Assembly (NCBI GenBank): GCA_036505275.1
Contig: DASXTS010000157.1
Coordinates: forward strand, 1-24,120
DNA length: 24,120 bases
DNA from: DASXTS01 sp036505275
GTDB lineage: Bacteria; Actinomycetota; Actinomycetes; Mycobacteriales; Pseudonocardiaceae
Reading direction: 5' to 3'
A program made the position numbers and the translations under genes. Shown here piece by piece: positions 8,610-14,480 of this stretch; the first letter of the stretch is position 1; each line of letters opens with the position of its first letter. Under the pieces are notes generated by a model. That model made no database searches. It saw nothing but the letters and a program-made list of their open reading frames with translations, and was not told the DNA's origin.

Positions 8610-9992
8610 ATGACCGCTGTGGACGGGGTGCTTCGGCGGACCGCTACGGCGCTGCTGATCGGGGGGGTCGGGCTCGGGCTTGCCGGCTGCGGCCCGCTCG
8701 TCACCGGCAAGCCGCAGGCCGCGCCCAGCGTCGCGGTCGGCGAGGCGGACGTCAGCATCGTGCGCGGCACCGACGGCGGCCGGATCGACCAGATCGCCGC
8801 GGCGACCGTCATCGACGTGCAGGACTACTGGCGGCAGACGTTCGAGTCGGCGTTCGGCAAGCCCTGGCATGACGTGCGCGGCTTCTACTCGGTGGACACC
8901 GCCGACCCCACGGCCAAGCCAGCGCCGTGCACCGAGGACGCCTCCGACGTGGAGGGCAACGCGTTCTACTGCCCGGCCGCCGACTCGATTGCCTACGACC
9001 GGGCGGCGCTGTTCCCGGTGCTGGTGGAGAAGTTCGGCGAAGCCGGCGTGGTGGTGGTGCTGGCCCACGAGATCGGGCATGCCGTGCACAACCGGCTCGG
9101 CATCGACAGCAACGCCCAGCGCCGCGCCCCGCAGCTCTACCCGACGATCGTGGTCGAGGCGATGGCCGACTGCTATGCCGGCTCGTTCCTGCGTTGGGTC
9201 GCCGACGGCAAGGCCGCGCACCTTCGGGTGAACACCGGCCAGCTCGACGCCGCGCTCGGCTCGCTGGTCAACTTCCGGGATCCGGTCGGCACCTCGGCCG
9301 GCGATCGCGGCGCGCACGGCAACGCCTTCGACCGGGTCTCCTCGTTCCAGGACGGCTTCCAGCGGGGGCCGAAGCTGTGCTCGCAGTTCACCGCCGAGAC
9401 CCGCCAGTTCACGCTGCGCGAGTTCACCAACCAGGAGGACGCCGACCGCGGCGGGAACCTCCCGCTGCCGAAGCTGGTCGAGGACATCAGCGGTGACCTC
9501 GATTCCTTCTTCGCCACCCTGGTGCGGGCCAGGGGCGGCAGCTGGACCGATCCGCAGCTTCGGCCCGACCCGGACTGCTCCGGCGACCAGGGTCCGGTCG
9601 CGTTCTGCCCGCGCGACCGGTCGGTTGGGGTGGACGTCGGCAGCCGCGAGCTGAACCGGCTGCACCAGATCGGCGACTACGCCACCGGCACGCTGCTGGC
9701 CACCAGGTACGGGCTGGCCGCACTGGTCGCGCTGGGCAAGTCGGCCGAAGGCGAGCAGGCCGCCAGGGCCGGGCTGTGCCTGGCCGGCGCATACACCGGC
9801 GACCTGCTCGGCCGCCGGTCCGGCTTCGGGCTGTCCCCGGGTGACCTGGACGAGGCCGTGGTCCTGCTGTTGCGCTACGACTACCCGGTGCGCGACGCGG
9901 ACGGCAACCCGGCCGCCGGCAGCGCCTTCGACCGGGTGGGCCTGTTCCGCGGCGGCACCCTGGACGGCGCCGACGCCTGCGAACTGAGCTGA
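8610..9992 (+). CDS. Putative neutral zinc metallopeptidase, lipoprotein
   Basis: 460 residues; ATG 8610 lies 6 bases after the glgB stop with AGGGGA just upstream (close spacing, so GTG 8619 is a real alternative). The N-terminus is a lipoprotein signal: two Arg, a hydrophobic stretch, then LAGC with lipid-modified Cys27, so it should be anchored outside the membrane. A zinc motif HEIGH is at 153-157 in VVVVLAHEIGHAVHNRLGI. EAMADCYAG (183-191) supplies the downstream acidic ligand and matches the E-x-x-ADC-x-AG signature of the YpfJ-type neutral zinc peptidase family. The C-terminal half (about 250 residues) is longer than in the basic family and is not recognised. Substrate unknown. It may be co-transcribed with glgB, but no functional link is implied. 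Confidence 0.8.
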   Translation: MTAVDGVLRRTATALLIGGVGLGLAGCGPLVTGKPQAAPSVAVGEADVSIVRGTDGGRIDQIAAATVIDVQDYWRQTFESAFGKPWHDVRGFYSVDTADPTAKPAPCTEDASDVEGNAFYCPAADSIAYDRAALFPVLVEKFGEAGVVVVLAHEIGHAVHNRLGIDSNAQRRAPQLYPTIVVEAMADCYAGSFLRWVADGKAAHLRVNTGQLDAALGSLVNFRDPVGTSAGDRGAHGNAFDRVSSFQDGFQRGPKLCSQFTAETRQFTLREFTNQEDADRGGNLPLPKLVEDISGDLDSFFATLVRARGGSWTDPQLRPDPDCSGDQGPVAFCPRDRSVGVDVGSRELNRLHQIGDYATGTLLATRYGLAALVALGKSAEGEQAARAGLCLAGAYTGDLLGRRSGFGLSPGDLDEAVVLLLRYDYPVRDADGNPAAGSAFDRVGLFRGGTLDGADACELS

Positions 9993-10012
9993 CGGCACAC
10001 CCATTCTCCAAT

Positions 10013-10031
10013 GCCAGAGCCAGCTTCTGGC
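10013..10031 (+). terminator. Short stem-loop between the peptidase gene and the foreign module
   Basis: GCCAGA (10013-10018) and TCTGGC (10026-10031) form a perfect 6-base-pair stem with a 7-base loop. It sits 21 bases after the peptidase stop and before the putative promoter of the next module. There is no T-run, so termination is only a possibility. Confidence 0.3.
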
Positions 10032-10040
10032 CGAATCCCG

Positions 10041-10046
10041 TACCCT
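10041..10046 (+). promoter_or_regulatory. Putative -10 element (TACCCT) for the 10053-11802 module
   Basis: TACCCT fits the actinobacterial TANNNT -10 pattern. It lies 6 bases before an ATG at 10053, the spacing expected of a leaderless transcript. No convincing -35 is visible. It sits just after the stem-loop at 10013-10031, at the point where base composition becomes less GC-rich. Confidence 0.35.
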
Positions 10047-10052
10047 GCAACT

Positions 10053-10091
10053 ATGACGACATGCTGGCCTCCGCTGTCCACGGTTGGGTGA
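10053..10091 (+). CDS. Possible 12-codon leader peptide
   Basis: ATG 10053 opens a 12-residue frame (MTTCWPPLSTVG) ending at TGA 10089-10091. It begins 6 bases after the TACCCT box. Its stop overlaps GTG 10088, which is in frame with the following gene, forming the same GTGA coupling used between the next two genes. It could be a translated leader that feeds ribosomes to the downstream start, or chance. Nothing in the peptide suggests a function of its own. Confidence 0.25.
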   Translation: MTTCWPPLSTVG

Positions 10092-10480
10092 ACTTGATGC
10101 GTGCCCCCAAACGGCGACACCCACGGAAGGACCAACGTTTGGTGCCGGCCGCGGATACCGACCTCGAGGCATTGTCCGAGCAGGTTAGTTACATCGTGAG
10201 CAGCGAACACAAAGATTATCTGACGACCGCAGGTCCTGGCCGACTCCGAAGTGATGCGTCGGCCTGTCCTCGGGGTCTCGACTTGGCCGAGGTCGAAACC
10301 TGGCTAAAGAAGGCCGTCGCCCGAGGTGACATCAGCGCCGACGCCGTGGGTGAGTTTCCTCGGTATGTCTGGGCGCGCGTGGCTGGTCGCGTCTACGAGG
10401 CGAGGCTCAGTAATTCCGGCCTTGGCCAATACAAGGGATACCCGATCCATGACTACGAAGCGCCTGGTTGGCTAACGTGA
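10061..10480 (+). CDS. Hypothetical protein, partner of the ImmA/IrrE-like protein
   Basis: Up to 139 residues from ATG 10061. Starts at GTG 10088 (GTGA overlap with the mini-ORF) or ATG 10097 are equally plausible and would remove the first 9 or 12 residues. I do not recognise the family. The N-terminus is basic (RAPKRRHPRKDQR), followed by a helical region and a C-terminal segment FPRYVWARVAGRVYEARLSNSGLGQYKGYPIHDYE rich in Tyr, Trp and Arg. Codon use is less GC-biased than in the flanking genes. The stop overlaps the next gene (GTGA, 10477-10480), so the two products are probably made together and may interact. By analogy with two-gene modules containing ImmA-like proteins it could be a toxin, antitoxin or regulator; this is inference from context only. 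Confidence 0.6.
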   Translation: MLASAVHGWVNLMRAPKRRHPRKDQRLVPAADTDLEALSEQVSYIVSSEHKDYLTTAGPGRLRSDASACPRGLDLAEVETWLKKAVARGDISADAVGEFPRYVWARVAGRVYEARLSNSGLGQYKGYPIHDYEAPGWLT

Positions 10481-11802
10481 GCGGCTCCTTTCGCTTCCGA
10501 GAACTAGAGTGGCTCGACGCGCCCGACGTGAGCACGCCCGAGCTCGCGGCGACGTGGGCCAGGTACCAGCTATGGGCAACAAATAATTGTGTTACCCAGG
10601 TTGAAACGCGAGACGCCACATTCCGCCGGTCGGTGTACGGATCGCTTTATCCATTGGCCGAATGGATCGCAGCGAACTGGTGGCTGCTCACTACCAGTAT
10701 CCGTCCGTCGGCCATTGATCCCGGCTACTGGACGTGGCAAAACGTCCAATCTCAACGTTGGCTGCGGCACCACAATATGCGTGCTGCCGGTGACGGAATG
10801 GCCTGGCCAAACCTGACGCTGGTGCCAGAGGGCGCGGTAACCTCTATTCACTGGTTTGCCGACCGCAATGGCGTAGCTGATCCCGTACGGTTCGTGTCGG
10901 CCGGCGGCGCATTCGTCAACTCTCAGGATGTGGCGACTGGCCTCGCCGAACTCGTCGAGCATGTTCTGGAGCGCCTGGCCGAGGAGGGCCTGCCCAAGAC
11001 CCGTCTTGCCGAGGATTGGGCCACCCTCGCTCACCTGGACGACGAAGAGAAGGCCTTCTGCGCCACCGCCGCCCGTTTAGGACTTGACCCGTTCTCGGTC
11101 AGCGATCGATTGGCGACAGAAATCATCGAGGTCGCCAGTGGTCTCCCCGATGAGCTGGTAACCGACTTCTTTGACAACGCTGAGGCGGACGCCCTCGACA
11201 TGGCCGCAGAATGGATGCGGCGAGCTTCCAGCGTGGCGACCCGCGCATCAGTCAAGGCCAAATCGGACCTTACCGACCTCTCCGTGGCCGTCACACCCGA
11301 CCTGGAGATGGCGAAGAATTCCGCCGATCGTGCCTGGGAGGTCGGCTACACCATGGCCCGCCGGATCAGGCGAGAGCTTGGCATTCAGAATACCAGACCA
11401 TTCGATGTCTCACCCTGGCTCGCGATGGGGGAAGTCAGTGTCGACTCAGCTGGAATCCAGGGCATCGGTGTCGTCGACAAGGGCCGATGCGGATTGGTGA
11501 TGGGCAGTCCAAGACTCGGTAGGCAGAGTCGGTTCTTTGCTCAGGCGCGGGCTTTGGGACGTGCTCTCGTGCGGCCGGACCAGCGATCATTTCTGCTGTC
11601 GGCGGCGCGGAGCCACGATGAGCGAGTGGCCCGAGCCTTCGCTGCGGAATTATTGGCACCAGCTGCGGGTATTCACGAGTTCTTGGACCGGCTCGGCAGG
11701 CAGGATGACGTGGCTCTCGAAGCGGTTGCGGGCCACTTCGGCGTTTCGCCTCTGGTTGTTCGCCATCAGTACGACAACCAATTGGCTCGCATGTCACCAT
11801 AG
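10477..11802 (+). CDS. ImmA/IrrE-like protein with degenerate zinc motif
   Basis: 441 residues from GTG 10477, in GTGA overlap with the previous stop; an in-frame TTG at 10468 is less likely. The N-terminal ~175 residues form an unrecognised domain with SLYPLAEWIAANWWLL and HNMRAAGDGMAWPNLTL. The C-terminal ~130 residues follow the ImmA/IrrE layout: SRFFAQARALGRALV where active members have RF-x-x-AHELGH, then DERVARAFAAELLAP (the E-x-x-A and FAAELL-x-P signature), then a helix-turn-helix-like VAGHFGVSPLVVRHQY. The HELGH residues are replaced by RALGR at about 358-362, so both zinc His and the catalytic Glu are lost. It is probably a non-catalytic regulator or sensor. GC content is visibly lower than in its neighbours and two TTA Leu codons occur (11077, 11650), suggesting horizontal transfer. 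Confidence 0.7.
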   Translation: MSGSFRFRELEWLDAPDVSTPELAATWARYQLWATNNCVTQVETRDATFRRSVYGSLYPLAEWIAANWWLLTTSIRPSAIDPGYWTWQNVQSQRWLRHHNMRAAGDGMAWPNLTLVPEGAVTSIHWFADRNGVADPVRFVSAGGAFVNSQDVATGLAELVEHVLERLAEEGLPKTRLAEDWATLAHLDDEEKAFCATAARLGLDPFSVSDRLATEIIEVASGLPDELVTDFFDNAEADALDMAAEWMRRASSVATRASVKAKSDLTDLSVAVTPDLEMAKNSADRAWEVGYTMARRIRRELGIQNTRPFDVSPWLAMGEVSVDSAGIQGIGVVDKGRCGLVMGSPRLGRQSRFFAQARALGRALVRPDQRSFLLSAARSHDERVARAFAAELLAPAAGIHEFLDRLGRQDDVALEAVAGHFGVSPLVVRHQYDNQLARMSP

Positions 11803-11824
11803 GCCCGGCCAATGACAGCGGTCC

Positions 11825-11842
11825 GGCCGGGATCAGCCGGCC
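11825..11842. terminator. Stem-loop between convergent genes
   Basis: GGCCGG (11825-11830) pairs with CCGGCC (11837-11842) around a 6-base loop. It lies between the stop of the ImmA/IrrE-like gene and the stop of the minus-strand thioredoxin gene. A symmetrical stem in a convergent gap could end transcription from both sides. There is no T-tract. Confidence 0.4.
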
Positions 11843-11846
11843 CGAC

Positions 11847-12800
11847 TCAGAACAGCGCGCTGGCCAGATCGCGGCGGGCCGCGGCCACCCGCGGGTCGTC
11901 GGCCGGGAACAGGCCGAACAGCTCGATGAGGTGCTCCCGGACCCGGTTGCGATCCTCGCCACTGGTGCGCCGCACGGCTGCCACCAGACGGGCGAAGGCC
12001 TGCTCGACGAGGTCCATGGCCACCTCGGCGTCGGCGGCGTCGAGCTGGGCCGGCACATCGTCCGGGGCGGCGTCGGCGCGCTGGATGGCCGCCGGGTCGG
12101 CGGCCTCCGCGCGGGCCGCGAAGCGGACCTGGGCCAGCGCGTCCCTTGCCTGCTCGTTTGCCGGCTCGGCGTCCAGGATCTGCTGGTAGGCGGCCTCCGC
12201 GGTGGCGTAGTCGCCGCGCTCGATGGCGTCTTCGGCGGCCAGGAACCGCGGGTCGGCCGGCTCCTCGGCCGGCTGGTCCGGCGCGCCGGCGGCCTGCTCG
12301 GCCGCCCTGATGCCGGGCATCCGCTCGCGCAGCGCGTCGATCAGCGAGGTGATCCACTGCCGAACCTGCGGCTCGGGCAGCGCGCCGGTGAACACGTCGA
12401 CCGGCTGGCCGCCGGCCACCGCGACCACCGTCGGGATGGACTGCACGCCGAACAGCTGGGCCACCCGCGGGTTGGCGTCCACGTCGATCTTGGCGAGCAC
12501 CCAGGCGCCGCCGGCGGCCTGCGCGAGCCGCTGCAGCACAGGCGAGAGCTGCTTGCACGGCTCGCACCAGGTCGCCCACAGGTCGACGATCACCGGTACG
12601 GTCAGCGACCGCTCCACGACCTCGCTCTGGAACGTGGCGTCGGTGACGTCGATGATCCATTGGCTGGGCGGCGCGCCGTTGGTCGTCTTGGTCGGCGGGG
12701 ACTCGGCGCGGGCCTTGAGGGCGGACAGGTCGACCGCGCCGGACAGCGCGGCGGACAGGGCCGCCTGCTGGCGGGGATCGGGTCGGCTCACGCCATCCAT
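11847..12800 (-). CDS. Thioredoxin-TPR protein (co-chaperone YbbN/CnoX-like)
   Basis: 317 residues from ATG 12800. After a ~45-residue lead there is a thioredoxin domain (about 48-158) with the active site WATWCEPCKQ (Cys79, Cys82) and the cis-proline loop QSIPTVV (Pro123). The C-terminal part (about 190-317) is Ala/Glu/Arg-rich helical repeats such as AIERGDYATAEAAYQQILDAEPANEQARDALAQV, typical of TPRs. This two-part layout is that of YbbN/CnoX, which holds oxidation-prone client proteins for the chaperonin. Unlike E. coli CnoX, whose second Cys is absent, this one keeps a full CXXC and may have redox activity, as in many actinobacterial homologues. It starts 4 bases after the SCO6745-family gene, so the two are probably one transcript. 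Confidence 0.88.
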   Translation of the reverse strand: MDGVSRPDPRQQAALSAALSGAVDLSALKARAESPPTKTTNGAPPSQWIIDVTDATFQSEVVERSLTVPVIVDLWATWCEPCKQLSPVLQRLAQAAGGAWVLAKIDVDANPRVAQLFGVQSIPTVVAVAGGQPVDVFTGALPEPQVRQWITSLIDALRERMPGIRAAEQAAGAPDQPAEEPADPRFLAAEDAIERGDYATAEAAYQQILDAEPANEQARDALAQVRFAARAEAADPAAIQRADAAPDDVPAQLDAADAEVAMDLVEQAFARLVAAVRRTSGEDRNRVREHLIELFGLFPADDPRVAAARRDLASALF

Positions 12801-12804
12801 CTTT

Positions 12805-13704
12805 TCACGGCGCCGCGGGGGCAGCCGGCTGGGCCAGTAGCCGGCGGGCGTCCAGCGCCATCGGGTTGAGCCGCATGGCGTCGTTGCCGTCGGCGATCAG
12901 GCGTGCCAGCGGCTCGAGCAGCTCGGTCAGCCTGGCCGTGCGCCGCTCGCCCAGCTCGGTCCACGGGCTGGCGGCCGCCTCGTCGGTGTGCAGTTCGACC
13001 TGCCGGCGAAGCCGGCGGCCCTCGTCGGTGATCGCGCCGCCGGTCTCGAGCAGCCCGCGGACGACCAGCGTCGCCGCGGCGTCCTGCCACTCCTGCGGCG
13101 TCCAGCCACGGGCCTTCTGCATGTACTCCGGCGCAAGGCCCTGCTCGGCGGCGAAGAGCACCAGAGCCTGGCACGGCCCGAGCTCGGCCGTGCGCAGCGC
13201 GGCCACATGGCCGTCGCCGCGGGACTCGCGCAGCACCGTGGTGGCCTGCCAGAGCATCAGGTGCGCCGGCTCCGGCCACGGCAGGGCGGCGTTCGCGGCG
13301 GCCATCGGCCGGTTCTCGGTCGGCGCCAGCTCGGCGGCCGCGCGCGCCAGCTCGGCCGCCTCGGCCACCTCGTCGCCGGCGACCGTGGCGTCGCCGAGCA
13401 TCCGCCGCAATGCGCCGTCCGCCCCGACCAGCCGGGTTTCCAGGTAGCGCGACGGCTCGGCCACGTCCCAGGCGTCCGGGATGGCCCGGTGCACCATCCG
13501 CGGGTGGAAGTTGTAGAAGATCCCGGTCACCGTCACGGCATCGACCCGCCCGAGCGGCGCGGCCCGCATGCCGAAGTACCCCATCCAGCCGCCCCTGCAG
13601 CCCAACGCGTCGGTCGCGGCGCGCGACTCCGGCGTGAAGTACGTGACGTCGTGGTACGGCTCGAACCGCACCCACATCCGCCGCGCAATGGTGTCCACGC
13701 CCAT
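12805..13704 (-). CDS. SCO6745/SalK-family protein
   Basis: 299 residues from ATG 13704; a TTG at 13707 adds one residue and is less likely. The N-terminus ARRMWVRFEPYHDVTYFTPESRAATDALGCRGGWMGYFGMRAAPLG and the following VTVTGIFYNFHPRMVHRAIPDAW are strongly reminiscent of the actinobacterial SCO6745 (SalK-like) family. The C-terminal half has a winged-helix-like segment (WTPQEWQDAAATLVVRGLL and TDEGRRLRRQVELHTDEAAA) resembling MarR-like regulators. The family has no established reaction that I can state. It lies directly upstream of the thioredoxin gene (4-base gap) and diverges from the Phd antitoxin gene across 36 bases, so regulation may be shared with that operator region. Confidence 0.78.
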   Translation of the reverse strand: MGVDTIARRMWVRFEPYHDVTYFTPESRAATDALGCRGGWMGYFGMRAAPLGRVDAVTVTGIFYNFHPRMVHRAIPDAWDVAEPSRYLETRLVGADGALRRMLGDATVAGDEVAEAAELARAAAELAPTENRPMAAANAALPWPEPAHLMLWQATTVLRESRGDGHVAALRTAELGPCQALVLFAAEQGLAPEYMQKARGWTPQEWQDAAATLVVRGLLETGGAITDEGRRLRRQVELHTDEAAASPWTELGERRTARLTELLEPLARLIADGNDAMRLNPMALDARRLLAQPAAPAAP

Positions 13705-13709
13705 CAAAC

Positions 13710-13734
13710 TAGCGCTGCTACACTTTGCTACGAT
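13710..13734 (+). promoter_or_regulatory. Putative operator and -10 for the Phd/PIN operon
   Basis: TAGC-GCT-GCTA (13710-13720) is an inverted repeat. It is followed by a -10-like TACGAT (13729-13734) placed 6 bases before the antitoxin ATG at 13741, so the mRNA is probably leaderless. The motif GCTAC occurs twice in direct orientation (13717 and 13727). Phd-type antitoxins usually bind palindromes overlapping their own promoter, which fits this layout. The divergent SCO6745-family gene starts only 6 bases to the left. Confidence 0.45.
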
Positions 13735-13740
13735 CGTCGC

Positions 13741-14001
13741 ATGACAGAGGTGGCGTCCAGAGACCTGCGTAACGACACCGCGGGCGTGCTGCGGCGCGTC
13801 CAGGCCGGCGAGCAGGTGGTGATCACGGTCAGCGGCAAGCCGGTCGCCGAACTGGTGCCGCTGCAGCGGCGGCGTCGCGCCTGGTTGGGTCGGGACGAGC
13901 TGGTGCGGCGGCTGGAGACGGCCCGAACCGATCCGGGGCTGCGGGACGACCTGGCCCGGCTGGCCGGCGACACCACCGACGACCTCGGCCCGATCGGGTG
14001 A
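13741..14001 (+). CDS. Type II antitoxin, Phd/YefM family
   Basis: 86 residues from ATG 13741. The N-terminal 45 residues, EVASRDLRNDTAGVLRRVQ then VVITVSGKPVAELVPL, are the classic Phd/YefM fold, in which a dimer binds operator DNA. The C-terminal half (GRDELVRRLETARTDPGLRDDLARL) is charged and would wrap the toxin. It overlaps the PIN toxin gene by 4 bases (GTGA at 13998), the standard coupled antitoxin-toxin order. In actinobacterial naming such pairs are often called vapB/vapC even when the antitoxin is Phd-like. A much longer open frame running in from the left is only the shadow of the opposite-strand gene; the antitoxin homology begins exactly at this ATG. Confidence 0.93.
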   Translation: MTEVASRDLRNDTAGVLRRVQAGEQVVITVSGKPVAELVPLQRRRRAWLGRDELVRRLETARTDPGLRDDLARLAGDTTDDLGPIG

Positions 14002-14402
14002 CCGCGCCGGCTCGGGGGGTGCTGGACACGACGGTCTTCATCGCCAGCGAGTCCGGACGCCGGCTCGACACCTCCGCGCTGCCGAACGAGTCGGCGGTCT
14101 CGGTCGTCACCCTGGCCGAGTTGCATGCCGGCGTGCTCGCGGCGACCGACGTCGACACCCGCGCGATCCGAATGGCCACGCTCGACGCGTTGGCCGACGT
14201 CGAGGCGCTGCCAATCGACGAGGCGGCGGCGGTGATGTGGGCGCGGATGCGCGTCCACCTCGCCGAATCCGGCCGCCGGGCAAACGTCAACGACATCTGG
14301 ATCGCGGCGACCGCGGCCTCGCGCGGGCTGCCGGTGGTCACCCAGTACGACGACTTCGAGCCGCTCGAAGGCATCGCGGGTCTGCACGTGGTACGGGTCT
14401 GA
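13998..14402 (+). CDS. vapC: PIN-domain ribonuclease toxin (VapC-like)
   Basis: 134 residues from GTG 13998. PIN domain with the expected acidic quartet: Asp10 in VLDTTVFIA, Glu41 in LAELHAG, Asp99 in VNDIWIAATA and Asp118/119 in VTQYDDF. These residues bind Mg2+ and cleave RNA, in characterised VapC toxins commonly tRNA or rRNA. All are present, so it should be active. It is preceded by and coupled to its Phd-type antitoxin. Length is normal for the family. The target cannot be read from the sequence. Confidence 0.93.
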   Translation: MTAPARGVLDTTVFIASESGRRLDTSALPNESAVSVVTLAELHAGVLAATDVDTRAIRMATLDALADVEALPIDEAAAVMWARMRVHLAESGRRANVNDIWIAATAASRGLPVVTQYDDFEPLEGIAGLHVVRV

Positions 14403-14420
14403 GCTGGAGCGTCCTGAGCC

Positions 14421-14469
14421 CGACGATGTGGAATCTCCCCAATAGAACGAGCACGATGTCACATCGTCG
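14421..14469. repeat. Inverted repeat between vapC and icmA
   Basis: CGACGATGTG (14421-14430) and CACATCGTCG (14460-14469) are a perfect 10-base inverted repeat with a 29-base loop. A second overlapping hairpin, ACGATGT-C-ACATCGT (14453-14467), uses the same right arm. The pair lies between convergent 3' ends, so it may be a bidirectional terminator or a mutually exclusive stem switch. There is no T-run. Confidence 0.4.
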
Positions 14470-14480
14470 CACCTAAGCCA

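Noticed and set aside
12988..13740. Long N-terminal extension of the antitoxin frame
   Set aside because: It is antisense to the SCO6745-family gene. Phd homology and the -10 box both point to ATG 13741.
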